Shown: positions 28,742-38,111, numbered from the stretch's first letter. The stretch is 64,000 bases of DNA from Chryseobacterium cheonjiense (GCF_012927265.1 NZ_JABBGF010000003.1:186001-250000); one strand, 5' to 3'. Program-made: numbers and translations. The notes: generated from the letters alone by a model not told the origin.

Positions 28742-29497
28742 ATGAAAAAAGTTTTACTTACTTTATCAATGGCTCTGGCATCTTCGCTCGGAGCTCAGTT
28801 TTTTTCGACAGGAACAGTAAATCTCGGATCAACCGGAATGACTGTTAAACTTGTAACGTCACCAACTCAAGCTACAATTACATTAACCGGACCCGATACA
28901 TCATATTTGGGAATTGGTTTCGGAAGCAGTGGAATGGCAAATGGTGCAGACGGATTTATTTATAATTCTTCTACAAACAGAGATTATACATTTGGAGGAG
29001 TTGGAGTAACACCTACTGCAGATGTCTCTCAAGATTGGACGGAAACCTCAAACACAACTTCTGGAGGAATACGAACCGTAGTTGCTACAAGATCTCTTAC
29101 GGGAGGATCAGGAGATACGGCAATTACCAATTCGGCTACATCAATTAATATTTTCTTTGCAAAAGGGCCAGGAACTGCTTTGTCCTCAGGATATCATGGT
29201 GGAGGAAACAGAGGGTATGCAACTCTTACAAGAACTTCAGTTTTAGGAACAAATGATTTGGATCTTGAAAGTAAAAAAGTTGTTCTTTATCCAAATCCTG
29301 CAAAAGAAACGGTAAGCTTAAAAAATGCTGATAAAATAAAATCGGTTGATATTTTTGAGTCTACGGGAAGAAAAATCAGGAGCGTGAAAGTGGATGGTAA
29401 ACAAATTAATATTTCCGATCTGAAATCAGGAAATTATTATCTTGAAATTACTCTAAAAGACGGTTCAACAGCTTTTGAACAGCTCATCAAAGAATAA
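28742..29497 (+). CDS. DOMON-like domain protein with T9SS sorting signal
   Basis: This 251-aa protein begins with a signal peptide (about 1-18, SSLGAQ). The middle resembles a DOMON domain: beta strands, SYLGIGFGSSGMANGADGFI, and a late His in YHGGGNRGYATL, where DOMON domains often have a haem or sugar ligand. Residues about 178-251 (KVVLYPNPAKETVSL onward) form a type A C-terminal sorting domain for type IX secretion, so the mature protein should reach the cell surface. The DOMON call is from pattern only. It is the last gene of the operon and is followed by a GC-rich palindrome. Confidence 0.75.
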   Translation: MKKVLLTLSMALASSLGAQFFSTGTVNLGSTGMTVKLVTSPTQATITLTGPDTSYLGIGFGSSGMANGADGFIYNSSTNRDYTFGGVGVTPTADVSQDWTETSNTTSGGIRTVVATRSLTGGSGDTAITNSATSINIFFAKGPGTALSSGYHGGGNRGYATLTRTSVLGTNDLDLESKKVVLYPNPAKETVSLKNADKIKSVDIFESTGRKIRSVKVDGKQINISDLKSGNYYLEITLKDGSTAFEQLIKE

Positions 29498-29513
29498 TTA
29501 AGTGCCTAAGAAT

Positions 29514-29550
29514 AATTTCGGGGCGGCGGCAAAGCCGCCGCCCCGAAATT
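29514..29550. repeat. Long perfect palindrome (17-bp arms, AAA loop)
   Basis: AATTTCGGGGCGGCGGC (29514-29530) pairs exactly with its complement at 29534-29550. It is 17 bp after the DOMON gene stop and may end that transcript, but there is no T run. It is structurally the same as palindromes at 16252-16302 and 45745-45783. Confidence 0.88.
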
Positions 29551-29670
29551 TAATAACAATCCACAAGATTCTCTTCTGCTGGTTAGCAAAAGTAGGCTCA
29601 TTTACCATTTATAAAAGAAAATTTTACCCGGCATCTTTTACATCTATCAAAAAAGAAATATCTTTCCGGT

Positions 29671-30963
29671 ATGAAAACTTCTCAAATCACCACTGCGCAG
29701 AGAATAAAAGCTATTGTGGGCGGATCCATCGGAAATCTCGTTGAATGGTACGATTGGTATGCTTACGCAGCATTTGCCATTTACTTTTCAAATTCCTTTT
29801 TTCCTGATTCTGATATGACGGCACAGCTGCTGAATACCGCGGGGATTTTTGCCGTAGGATTTCTTATGCGCCCTGTAGGCGGATGGCTCTTTGGAAGTAT
29901 TGCAGACCGGATCGGCCGTAAAAAAGCGATGACGTTTTCGGTATTACTTATGTCTTTCGGATCACTTCTGATTGCGCTTACCCCGACTTATAATACAATA
30001 GGAGTCTTGGCACCGTTACTTTTATTAATAGCAAGGCTTCTGCAAGGACTGAGTGTGGGAGGAGAGTACGGTGTTTCTGCAACCTACCTCAGCGAAATGG
30101 CAACTCCGGACCGTCGCGGATTTTACTCCAGCTTCCAATATGTTACCCTTATTGGCGGACAGCTAATCGCTTTGGGAATTCAGCTTATTTTACAGAAACT
30201 TCTACTGACGGAAAGCCAGCTTGAAAGCTGGGGTTGGAGAATTCCCTTTGTTGTCGGAGCACTCCTTTCGGTCATTGCCTTATATCTGCGGGCCAATCTT
30301 CATGAAACCGAAGCATTTGAAACTAAAAAAAGTGTGGATGAAAACAAAAAAGGAACCCTCAAAGAATTATTGAAACATCCAAAAGCGTTACTGACTGTTG
30401 TAGGGCTTACCTTAGGCGGAACACTTGCCTTTTATACTTACACCACTTACATGCAGAAATTTCTGGTAAACACCGTTCATCTTACAAAAGAAGAATCGAC
30501 ATTGATTTCCTTTATTTCCCTTTTTATTTTTGCTTGTCTGCAGCCTGTCTTTGGAGCTTTATCAGATAAAATAGGAAGAAGACCGCTGTTGCTGAGCTTC
30601 GGGATTCTCGGTACTGTATTCACCTATCCATTACTGAATGCTCTAAGTACAACTACGTCTATGTGGGGAGCCTTTTTCCTGATCATGGCAGCACTACTTA
30701 TTGTGAGCGGTTATACTTCTATTAATGCGGTGGTAAAGGCAGAACTTTTCCCGGCTGAAGTAAGAGCGTTGGGAGTAGGGCTTCCATATGCATTGACGGT
30801 AGCGATTTTCGGAGGAACGGCAGAATATCTGGCGTTGTGGTTTAAGCAGCAGCATGTAGAGCATTATTTTTACTGGTACATCACAGCCTGTATTTTCTTT
30901 TCTTTTGTCGTCTATTCAAGAATGAGAGAGACAAAGAAAACATCTTCCCTTGATAAAGATTAA
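29671..30963 (+). CDS. MFS transporter, metabolite:H+ symporter (MHS) type
   Basis: This 430-aa inner-membrane transporter is predicted to have twelve membrane helices. It matches the MHS subfamily (KgtP/ProP-like carriers of dicarboxylates, betaine or similar) by GGSIGNLVEWYDWYAYAAFA near the start, the loop 2-3 motif SIADRIGRKKAMT and the matching DKIGRRPLLL in the second half. The substrate cannot be chosen from the sequence. The ATG at 29671 gives the normal N-terminus of the family. It stands alone and ends at a bidirectional hairpin. Confidence 0.88.
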   Translation: MKTSQITTAQRIKAIVGGSIGNLVEWYDWYAYAAFAIYFSNSFFPDSDMTAQLLNTAGIFAVGFLMRPVGGWLFGSIADRIGRKKAMTFSVLLMSFGSLLIALTPTYNTIGVLAPLLLLIARLLQGLSVGGEYGVSATYLSEMATPDRRGFYSSFQYVTLIGGQLIALGIQLILQKLLLTESQLESWGWRIPFVVGALLSVIALYLRANLHETEAFETKKSVDENKKGTLKELLKHPKALLTVVGLTLGGTLAFYTYTTYMQKFLVNTVHLTKEESTLISFISLFIFACLQPVFGALSDKIGRRPLLLSFGILGTVFTYPLLNALSTTTSMWGAFFLIMAALLIVSGYTSINAVVKAELFPAEVRALGVGLPYALTVAIFGGTAEYLALWFKQQHVEHYFYWYITACIFFSFVVYSRMRETKKTSSLDKD

Positions 30964-30983
30964 ATAAAATAATAGTGTATAAA

Positions 30984-31018
30984 AGACCCGCGGCTCAGAG
31001 AATCTGAGCCGCGGGTTC
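30984..31018. terminator. Bidirectional terminator
   Basis: GACCCGCGGCTCAGA, loop GAA, and TCTGAGCCGCGGGTTC form a long GC-rich stem between convergent genes. A-rich sequence on the left and T-rich sequence on the right could serve both directions. Confidence 0.75.
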
Positions 31019-31021
31019 TAT

Positions 31022-31234
31022 TTAATGATAGGCTTGCTTAAATTTGGCGAGAATATTGTCCAGGTTATGTCGCTGAACATATACACTCTTTACATCTTCA
31101 TATCTTGGCGATTTGTAAAATACTTCGTGGAAATCCATACTTCCGTTTCCCACCTTCACTACTTTCTGAACTTCGATATTCAACTTTCTCAATTCATCTT
31201 TAAAAACCTGAAATTCGTCTTGGATATTTTTCAT
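31022..31234 (-). CDS. Small conserved hypothetical protein
   Basis: This 70-aa protein has an ATG start and ends only 4 bp from the shared terminator. It is mostly helical and charged (KNIQDEFQVFKDELRKLNIE) with a central FHEVFYKSPRYEDVKSVYV segment. There is no signal peptide, membrane helix or cysteine pair. I do not recognise the family. Real coding is supported by the clean terminator, the absence of overlap with neighbours and balanced composition, but evidence is moderate. It might encode a small regulatory or adaptor protein. Confidence 0.6.
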   Translation of the reverse strand: MKNIQDEFQVFKDELRKLNIEVQKVVKVGNGSMDFHEVFYKSPRYEDVKSVYVQRHNLDNILAKFKQAYH

Positions 31235-31516
31235 CTATATTTTTGAATTTTAATTAAAACTATGTTTTTATATCAAACACCCTACCAAAATTCGGGGGTC
31301 TATCTAAAATCTAACATAAAGATAATGAATTTATGAATACATATGCAAGAATTTATTAGGATTTTAGCAAGAATTTCTTTGTTTTCAAGTTATTTTAATA
31401 AAATTTTAAATCAATTGAATATTTTGTTATTGAATGAAAAAATTAAACAAAACTTTTAAACTAGGGATCCCTGTAACAATAAGTATCGCGGAACAACTTA
31501 TTGATGAAAAATTTTC

Positions 31517-32380
31517 GTGAGTTATTTAATAAAATTTAAAGATGATGCTGCTGACTTAATACGATTCATTAGGAAACCAAATGATGTTCAGTTTAATGGT
31601 ACTGCCGGAAAAAAAGTTTCTTTAATATTTAATATGCTTGCTTTGGAAATTATTTTTTCACTGATATTTATATTTCCCTTACAATATGTCGTTGAAAAAC
31701 TCATAGCGGTCGAAGAAAGTGAAATATTTAAAAATCTAACTTTATTAAATGCCGTATTCTTGACCGTTATTCTTGCACCGTTATCGGAAGAATTAATTTT
31801 CCGGTATTCTTTACGGTATAAAAAAATATTTTCCACATTCATGAGAAGAGAAAAGTGGAACCAGATTTTCCCGTTTCTAGTTTATGGATTCTCAATTTTA
31901 TTCGGATTTATCCACCTGAATAATTACGTAAATGATTCCTGGGAATTTTATGCCTTGTCACCTTTAATTATCGCATCACAGCTGTCAGGAGGGTTAGTTC
32001 TCAGCTATATCAGAGTAAGGCTCAATATTTTGTACAGTATGCTGTATCATGCCATTTGGAATTTCCTTTTTGCTATTATTATTCCTTCGTTATATGTGCT
32101 TTTTACTCCGGTTTTTGTGGAGAGCACTTCAGAATATCAGATAAAGATCGAAGAAAAAGCTTTTGTCAGCACTGTTACAATTCATGCGCAAATTGAAGGT
32201 GACAAAATATATGAGATCACGGCCAGGCGGTATCAGTTTCAGGATTTATTAGACTATATATATGAAAAAGGAAAGCTCAGCACTGATGAAGGTTTGATTG
32301 ATATTAATTTTGAATCAAAAAAGGGAATTTCCAAAGAAGAGTTTTTGAAGATCCTACGGAGGAAATATGATATTGAATGA
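31517..32380 (+). CDS. CPBP-family intramembrane metalloprotease
   Basis: This 287-aa multi-pass membrane protein is of the CPBP (CAAX protease and bacteriocin-processing, Abi) family. Motif 1 is SEELIFRYS with E91, E92 and R96; motif 2 is FGFIHLNN with H133; motif 3 is YHAIWN with H178 and N182. The C-terminal 70 residues form a soluble, charged extension. The GTG at 31517 is the best upstream start, because a nearby ATG is out of frame. Members cleave prenylated or signal-type substrates within the membrane, or act in bacteriocin self-immunity. The target here is unknown. Confidence 0.85.
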   Translation: MSYLIKFKDDAADLIRFIRKPNDVQFNGTAGKKVSLIFNMLALEIIFSLIFIFPLQYVVEKLIAVEESEIFKNLTLLNAVFLTVILAPLSEELIFRYSLRYKKIFSTFMRREKWNQIFPFLVYGFSILFGFIHLNNYVNDSWEFYALSPLIIASQLSGGLVLSYIRVRLNILYSMLYHAIWNFLFAIIIPSLYVLFTPVFVESTSEYQIKIEEKAFVSTVTIHAQIEGDKIYEITARRYQFQDLLDYIYEKGKLSTDEGLIDINFESKKGISKEEFLKILRRKYDIE

Positions 32381-32563
32381 GAAAGTGTGTTTACGCTAAT
32401 TTCAATTTAACCGTAAAGAGATAAAAATTATCTTATAAATTTAGACATAATAAGCTTTCAAAAATAAAGATCATAGATTTTTAAGACTTAGGTATCTCTT
32501 TTATCTTAATGATAAGCTTTTAATTGTATTATTAAAATCTTTGTGTTAAATAAAAATAAAAAA
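32381..32563. other. AT-rich intergenic DNA
   Basis: Between the convergent CPBP and ABC genes I see only AT-rich sequence with faint TTTGTG/TTAAA repeats and no reading frame worth reporting. Confidence 0.5.
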
Positions 32564-32602
32564 AATAAGAGGTTAAAATATCTGTAATTCTAACCTCTTA
32601 TT
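32564..32602 (-). terminator. ABC transporter gene terminator
   Basis: AATAAGAGGTTA (32564-32575) and TAACCTCTTATT (32591-32602) form a perfect 12-bp stem. On the minus strand it is followed by a T-rich run (A-rich on plus, 32550-32565). Confidence 0.8.
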
Positions 32603-32622
32603 AAATATCTTAATTATTTGTC

Positions 32623-34371
32623 TTACTCTTCCTTCAGTTCCACTTCATGTCTCAGCTGCGCTTTGTATAAGGTAGCATAATATCCGTTCTTATCCAGAAG
32701 CTCCAGGTGTTTGCCTTCTTCAACAATTTTACCATGTTCCATAACGATGATTTTATCTGCCTTTTCAATCGTGGAAAGCCTGTGCGCAATGATAATTGAT
32801 GTTCTGTTTCTCGTAATTTTTTCCGTAGCCCTTTGGATCAGCTTTTCACTTTCGTGGTCTATGGATGAGGTAGCTTCATCCAGAATCAGAATCTTAGGAT
32901 CCGAAAGATACGCTCTCAGGAAAGACAACAGCTGTCTCTGGCCAAGCGAAATAGAAGAACCTCTTTCGCTTACCACATAATCATATCCTCCCGGCAGACT
33001 TTCTATAAATTCGTCGACCTCAATTTCCTTCGCTCCGGCTTTAATCTTTTCAAGCGTGATGGTATCATCACCAAAAGAAAGATTCTCAAAAATACTTCCG
33101 TGGAACAGGAAAACATCCTGCAGCACCACGCCTATATGGCTTCGGAGGCAGTAGAGTTCATAATTTTTAAGATCTACATCGTCAATAAGAATACTCCCGG
33201 AATTGATATCATAAAGTCTTGTAATCAAACTGATAATGGTTGATTTCCCGGCTCCGGTTGCTCCTACAATGGCTACCGTTTCTCCCGGATTTACCTTAAA
33301 ATCAATTCCCTTTAATACTTCCTGCTTTTCATCATAAGCAAAATGAACATTTCTGAATTCTATCTTTCCGTCAAAATGATCTTTCTGTACGGTTCCTGTA
33401 TTCGGCATTGAATTTTCCTCATCCATCAGCCCCAATACTCTTTCGGCACCCACAATACCTCTCTGGATATTGTTGAATCGGTCTGCGATTTGTCTCAAAG
33501 GACGTATCAGCATAGAAATATACTGGATAAATGCTATAACCACTCCAGCACTGATCGTGATATAACCTCCGTAAAATAGAATAAATCCAATAAAAAGTGA
33601 AGAAATTAGTTCTACCACCGGAAAGAATAATGAGAAAATAAACACCGTTCTCAGCAGTGCGCCTTTTAATGTTATATTAATTTCGTCAAACTTTTTAAAC
33701 TCAGACTCCTGCCTGTTGAATACCTGAATAATAGGCATTCCTGCAAGCCTTTCCTGAACAAAAGAGTTCTGGTTGGAAGTCCAGTTTCTTTCATCACCAA
33801 ATGCTTTCTTCAGTCTCTTCTGGAAAAAACGTGTGATAACAACCATTAAAGGAAGAATAGCCAGCGTAATATAACTGAGATGAACATTGGTGCTGAACAT
33901 CATTACCAGCACAAAAACAATCCTCAGCACGTCCCCGAAAACCATCAGGAAACCATCCGTATATACCGTAGCGATTGTTTCTACATCTCCTACCGCCCTT
34001 GTAACCAGCTGGCCGATAGGTGTTTTATCGAAGAATGAAGTTTTAAAATAGATCAGTTTGTTATAAAGCCTCTGTCTGATATCCCTGATTACATTCTGTG
34101 AAATATAATTGGAAAAATAAACCAGGAAAAAGTTTAAAACAGTTTCTGCGAAAACCAAACCTACTAAAATGTAGATGTGCTTCATCATTAGAGTTTTATC
34201 CTGTAGCTTGGTGATATCATTATCCACCACCTGCATGGTAAGGTATGGCCTGTAGGTAGAAACCATTGCCAGTATGAGGGAGATAATCAGGGTAAGGACG
34301 AACCAGGAACGGAATTTCATTCCGATAAAGAACAGTCTTTTGATTATGCCCCAGGTATCTTGTTTTTTCAT
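32623..34371 (-). CDS. ABC transporter, fused permease and ATPase (MsbA/MdlB-like)
   Basis: This 582-aa half-transporter has six membrane helices in the first 310 residues (type IV exporter fold), then an ATPase domain. Walker A is GATGAGKS at 370-377, the signature is SLGQRQ at 475-480, and Walker B is ILILDEA at 495-501, followed by the switch His in IAHRLST. It should act as a homo- or heterodimer exporting lipids, drugs or peptides. No partner half-transporter is adjacent, which favours a homodimer. Substrate is undetermined. It ends at its own terminator. Confidence 0.92.
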   Translation of the reverse strand: MKKQDTWGIIKRLFFIGMKFRSWFVLTLIISLILAMVSTYRPYLTMQVVDNDITKLQDKTLMMKHIYILVGLVFAETVLNFFLVYFSNYISQNVIRDIRQRLYNKLIYFKTSFFDKTPIGQLVTRAVGDVETIATVYTDGFLMVFGDVLRIVFVLVMMFSTNVHLSYITLAILPLMVVITRFFQKRLKKAFGDERNWTSNQNSFVQERLAGMPIIQVFNRQESEFKKFDEINITLKGALLRTVFIFSLFFPVVELISSLFIGFILFYGGYITISAGVVIAFIQYISMLIRPLRQIADRFNNIQRGIVGAERVLGLMDEENSMPNTGTVQKDHFDGKIEFRNVHFAYDEKQEVLKGIDFKVNPGETVAIVGATGAGKSTIISLITRLYDINSGSILIDDVDLKNYELYCLRSHIGVVLQDVFLFHGSIFENLSFGDDTITLEKIKAGAKEIEVDEFIESLPGGYDYVVSERGSSISLGQRQLLSFLRAYLSDPKILILDEATSSIDHESEKLIQRATEKITRNRTSIIIAHRLSTIEKADKIIVMEHGKIVEEGKHLELLDKNGYYATLYKAQLRHEVELKEE

Positions 34372-34564
34372 TGTATGATTGACGAAAAGAATGGTATTTA
34401 AATTCTATGCAAAAATAAGACTTTAAAATTTGACAATCTTACCAACCGTACAAATAGTCATAGAAAATTTCAGATCGTTATTATTTATGATATAGATTAA
34501 CTATTGAGCAGTAAAGTTCAGTCGATCGCAACTTGAAGATTTATTTATAAAGGTTAAAATTAAA

Positions 34565-35302
34565 TTATTGCTCAAAATCATAGCCCACATCCACCAGGTA
34601 TAACCCATGAGCCGGTGCAGAAGTACCCGCTGAATTCCTGTTCTTATTCTCAATGACCTTGCGCAGGTCTTCAGGTTGTAACTTTCCGGCACCAATATCT
34701 ACCATAGTCCCTACGATAGCTCTCACCATGTTTCTCAGAAAACGGTTGGCCGAAACGGTGAATTTTAGTTCGCTTCCGTTTTGTTCCCATTCTGCTTTAT
34801 ATATTTTGCAGAGGTTGGTTTTATTATCCGTATGAAGCTTGGCAAAGCTGGTAAAATCTTCATACTCGAAAAGGATTTTGCACGCTTCATTCATGGGTTC
34901 GATATCAAGCGGTCTTCTCCAGTGCTGCCAGGCAGATTCTTCCGTGAAGGGATTTTTTTCTAGCGAAATATAATATTCATACGTCCTGTATGTAGCATCA
35001 AAACGGGCATGAAAATCATCCTTTACCTGAAAAATTCTTTTAACCGAAATATCCGGAGGTAAAAAGCTGTTCAGCTTTCTGGTTAGATCCTGATCAAGAA
35101 TTTTCTCCGTATCAAAATGCGCGAAAATTTTCTTAGCATGCACACCTGTATCCGTTCTTCCCGCGCCGGTAGTTTTGATCTCTTCTCTTAATATCGTAGA
35201 AAGTGCTTTTTCCATTTCTTCCTGCACGGAAACGGCATTTGGCTGAATCTGATAGCCGAAATAATTTTTGCCGTTGTAGGAAAATTCTATAAAATACCTC
35301 AC
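34565..35302 (-). CDS. truA: tRNA pseudouridine(38-40) synthase TruA
   Basis: TruA isomerises uridines 38-40 in the anticodon stem of many tRNAs. The 245-aa sequence has the catalytic Asp51 in GAGRTDTGVHA, the YQIQPNAVSVQEEME start and the RFLRNMVRAIVGTMVDIG segment, all diagnostic. The start codon is a GTG at 35302. The length is normal. Divergent lpxK begins 130 bp away. Confidence 0.95.
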   Translation of the reverse strand: MRYFIEFSYNGKNYFGYQIQPNAVSVQEEMEKALSTILREEIKTTGAGRTDTGVHAKKIFAHFDTEKILDQDLTRKLNSFLPPDISVKRIFQVKDDFHARFDATYRTYEYYISLEKNPFTEESAWQHWRRPLDIEPMNEACKILFEYEDFTSFAKLHTDNKTNLCKIYKAEWEQNGSELKFTVSANRFLRNMVRAIVGTMVDIGAGKLQPEDLRKVIENKNRNSAGTSAPAHGLYLVDVGYDFEQ

Positions 35303-35417
35303 TGTAATAAAATAAGTCTACAAAATTACTTTAATTAAGTGATAAACATCAATACAATTTTTAAAATAAATCTCGAAAAGTAGGTACCATAGTGAGCTGA
35401 ATCCATATGAAAATTCC

Positions 35418-35425
35418 TATTTTTG
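35418..35425 (+). promoter_or_regulatory. -7 box of lpxK
   Basis: TATTTTTG lies only 7 bp from the lpxK ATG at 35432, implying a leaderless or nearly leaderless mRNA. No good TTTG box is seen at the expected -33 position, so confidence is moderate. Confidence 0.5.
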
Positions 35426-35431
35426 CAAGGT

Positions 35432-36457
35432 ATGAAAAGATGGTACCTTTATCCCTTTTCTCTAGGTTATCGCATGGTAACGGGTGTCCGAAACACAATG
35501 TATGATCTGGGAATTTTTAAGTCGACAACATTCAGAACACCGATAATATGTGTCGGTAACCTTTCTGTGGGCGGAAGCGGAAAATCTCCTATGGTGATGT
35601 ACCTTGCGCAGTTTTTGTCAAAACATTACAGAACAGGAGTTCTTTCCAGAGGCTATGGAAGACTCACCAAAGGTTATGCAGTAACAAATTATGAAAGCAA
35701 CTACAAAATGGTGGGCGATGAAGCCATGCAGCTGTTTGAGCGTTTCAAAAACCGTTTCGTGATAGCTGTTTCTGAAGAAAGAGTTCCCGGCGCTAAAAAA
35801 GTAATCTCCGATATGGATCTCGATGTTCTCGTACTGGATGACGCGATGCAGCATAGAGCTATAAAGCCAGGCTTTACCATTATGATGACCGACTTTAATG
35901 ATCCTTATTTTAAAGATCATCTGCTTCCTGCAGGAGATTTAAGAGAGTCAAGAGCAGGATCCAAAAGGGCAGACATCATCATGGTCAGCAAATGCCCCGA
36001 CGAACTCACCGAAGAAACCAAACAATATTATATTTCGAGAATCAGACCTTCCGGACGCCAGAAAGTATTCTTTTCATCCATAGGCTATGACGAAAATGTG
36101 TACGGAAAAGAAAAAATACTTCCGGACAATAACCTGAATTATTACGACATTCTCCTCATTACAGGAATTGCCAACCCAAAGCCTTTAGTCAGTCATCTTG
36201 CTAAATTTTCGCAGAGAGTAAAGCATTTGAAATTCCGTGACCATCATAATTTTACGGAAGCAGATATTAAAAATATTGTAGCAGAATATAAAAAGCTGGG
36301 GGAGTACAAATTAATCTTAACAACAGAAAAAGATTACGTGCGGCTTAAAACATTTGATTACCTGAGGGATATCGTGTATTACTGGCCTATCAATGTGATT
36401 ATTGACAAGAAAGAAGAATTTAACCAAATCATTCTGGATTATGTTAGAAAAAATTAA
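35432..36457 (+). CDS. lpxK: Tetraacyldisaccharide 4'-kinase LpxK
   Basis: LpxK phosphorylates the 4' position of the lipid A precursor at the inner membrane. The 341-aa protein starts with a hydrophobic, basic segment (MKRWYLYPFSLGYRM) and then the P-loop VGNLSVGGSGKSPM, followed by LSRGYGR and the DVLVLDDAMQHR motif, all typical. An in-frame TTG three codons upstream overlaps a -7 box, so the ATG is chosen. The last 17 bp overlap the start of the purine nucleoside phosphorylase gene, so the two are coupled. Confidence 0.94.
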   Translation: MKRWYLYPFSLGYRMVTGVRNTMYDLGIFKSTTFRTPIICVGNLSVGGSGKSPMVMYLAQFLSKHYRTGVLSRGYGRLTKGYAVTNYESNYKMVGDEAMQLFERFKNRFVIAVSEERVPGAKKVISDMDLDVLVLDDAMQHRAIKPGFTIMMTDFNDPYFKDHLLPAGDLRESRAGSKRADIIMVSKCPDELTEETKQYYISRIRPSGRQKVFFSSIGYDENVYGKEKILPDNNLNYYDILLITGIANPKPLVSHLAKFSQRVKHLKFRDHHNFTEADIKNIVAEYKKLGEYKLILTTEKDYVRLKTFDYLRDIVYYWPINVIIDKKEEFNQIILDYVRKN

Positions 36458-37265
36458 AAAAATAACGGCCTTCATACAAAACGTTGTCAATGATACTCCT
36501 GATTTTGCCATCGTTTTAGGTTCGGGATTAGGAAAACTACAGGATGAGGTAGAAATCATTCATACATTTGAATACGCTGAAATTCCTGATTTTCCGCAGA
36601 CTACAGTTGCGGGCCACAGCGGAAATCTGATCTATGGAATGCTGGAGGGCAAAAGAGTACTCATGATGAGCGGCCGTTTTCACTATTACGAAGGTCATCC
36701 CATTGAAAATGTAGTGCTGCCGATCAAAGTTTTTCATTTACTGGGAATAAAAAATCTTATTCTTTCCAATGCTTCAGGTGGGGTAAATTCTGCCTACAAT
36801 ATTGCAGATATTGCCATCATTAAAGATCATATCAATATGATGCCCAAACATCCGCTGCGTGGAAGAAATATGGACGAGTTGGGTCCCCGTTTTGTAGATA
36901 TGAGTGAGCCGTATAATAGAAATATGATCGCCATGGCACAAAAAGTTGCTTCCGATAATAATATTACTGTTCATCAGGGCGTTTATGTGGCGCTACAGGG
37001 CCCTACTTTTGAAACGCCTGCAGAATACGGAATGATTAAAGCCATCGGCGGCGATATGGTAGGAATGAGCACCGTTCCGGAAGTTATTGCAGCCCGGCAT
37101 ATGGGAATGAACGTTTTCGGGATCTCGGTAATTACTGACCTTGGCGGACCGGATATTGCATTTTCGGTTTCCCATGAAGAAGTACTCAATGCTGCCAACA
37201 AGGCGATGCCCCATGTAATTACAGTAGTAAAAGGTCTCGTTAAAAGCTATCCGCAACCATTATAG
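36441..37265 (+). CDS. punA: Purine nucleoside phosphorylase
   Basis: This 274-aa trimeric-type purine nucleoside phosphorylase splits guanosine and inosine with phosphate into base and ribose-1-phosphate. Diagnostic segments are VLGSGLGKL, VAGHSGNLIYG, GRFHYYEGHP and LQGPTFETPAEYGM, followed by MVGMSTVPEVIAARH. The ATG at 36441 lies inside the end of lpxK and gives the correct N-terminus (MLEKIKKITAFIQ), so an earlier in-frame start was rejected. The pairing with lpxK seems to be genomic convenience rather than a shared pathway. Confidence 0.94.
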   Translation: MLEKIKKITAFIQNVVNDTPDFAIVLGSGLGKLQDEVEIIHTFEYAEIPDFPQTTVAGHSGNLIYGMLEGKRVLMMSGRFHYYEGHPIENVVLPIKVFHLLGIKNLILSNASGGVNSAYNIADIAIIKDHINMMPKHPLRGRNMDELGPRFVDMSEPYNRNMIAMAQKVASDNNITVHQGVYVALQGPTFETPAEYGMIKAIGGDMVGMSTVPEVIAARHMGMNVFGISVITDLGGPDIAFSVSHEEVLNAANKAMPHVITVVKGLVKSYPQPL

Positions 37266-37320
37266 AATTTTTCAATAGTACAAATTTCCGGCAGTGGCTT
37301 TCTAATAATTTTTCATTGTT

Positions 37321-37328
37321 TAGATTTG
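37321..37328 (+). promoter_or_regulatory. -7 box of thioredoxin-like gene
   Basis: TAGATTTG lies 18 bp upstream of the ATG at 37347. The -33 region shows no clear TTTG. Confidence 0.45.
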
Positions 37329-37346
37329 CAGAAAAGATTTAAAAAA

Positions 37347-37862
37347 ATGAAGAAGCTGTTTTTATTATTCATGCTCGGAATTTTCGGTTTAAGCTGTTCA
37401 CAGCAGGCTCCCAAAGTTCTTAAAACCAATTTTTCCAAAGAAGCGCTGCTTCAGAAACTGGAAGATGAAGAAGGCAAAACCATTACCATACAGCAAATTC
37501 TTGATCAGCATAAAGGGAAAGTTTTAGTTCTCGATTTCTGGGCAGGATGGTGCAGAGATTGTTTAAAGGCGCTTCCAAAAGCCAGAGAATTAGAAGAAAA
37601 CAATAAAAATATCGATTTTGTTTTTCTTTCATTAGACCGTTCCAAAGAAGGTTTCGATAAAAGCCTGGAAAGATTTGAAATGAAAGATAAAGAAAATTAC
37701 TGGTTTTCTTCCGGCTGGAAGAATGATTTCAACAACTATATTGATCTTAACTGGATCCCAAGATATATGGTGATCGATCAGAAATCTGCCATTGCAAAAT
37801 ATTATGCCATTTCACCGGAAGATCCCGATATTCAGGCAACCATTGATAAGCTTTTGAAATGA
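37347..37862 (+). CDS. TlpA-like thioredoxin-domain lipoprotein
   Basis: From the ATG at 37347 the product is 171 aa. The signal peptide ends with the lipobox LSCS (Cys17), so it is membrane-anchored and faces the periplasm. The thioredoxin fold follows, with active site WAGWCRDC, and the typical cis-Pro loop WIPRYMVID. TlpA/ResA-like proteins reduce disulfides, for example during cytochrome c maturation. A TTG 7 codons earlier lies in the promoter box and is rejected. The partner protein is unknown; no maturation genes are near. Confidence 0.88.
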   Translation: MKKLFLLFMLGIFGLSCSQQAPKVLKTNFSKEALLQKLEDEEGKTITIQQILDQHKGKVLVLDFWAGWCRDCLKALPKARELEENNKNIDFVFLSLDRSKEGFDKSLERFEMKDKENYWFSSGWKNDFNNYIDLNWIPRYMVIDQKSAIAKYYAISPEDPDIQATIDKLLK

Positions 37863-37987
37863 TTTTTATTTTTGTCGCAAAGTAAAACAAAGTTTTTATC
37901 TTAATATGCTGTTTAATTTTTAAGTCATACAAAGGCGCTTCGCTTAATAAAGTAAGACGAATTTATTCAATTGTATATCGTAAATCA

Positions 37988-38060
37988 GTGAAACGGCATT
38001 GTTTATTAAAAGCATTTTATTTTATAAACTTTGTCTGTCCTTGCGATTAAAGAATTCAAG
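37988..38060. repeat. Degenerate TTTGCG-rich intergenic repeat, copy B
   Basis: This has the same order of blocks as 8004-8083 (AGTGAAACG, T/A-rich run, AAACTTTG, CCTTGCG, TTAAAGAA, TTCAA), with several differences. It lies upstream of dinB. Confidence 0.45.
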
Positions 38061-38099
38061 ACAAAGAAATTAATCTAAATTAAAGAATACAGGAATCCA

Positions 38100-38107
38100 T
38101 ATCTTTG
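38100..38107 (+). promoter_or_regulatory. -7 box of dinB
   Basis: TATCTTTG ends only 4 bp before the dinB ATG (38112), which implies a leaderless transcript. There is no convincing -33 box. Confidence 0.45.
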
Positions 38108-38111
38108 CGGT

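Noticed and set aside
29502..29670. Small plus-strand frame before the MFS gene
   Set aside because: It runs through the GC-rich palindrome and overlaps the MFS gene out of frame, with no recognisable protein.
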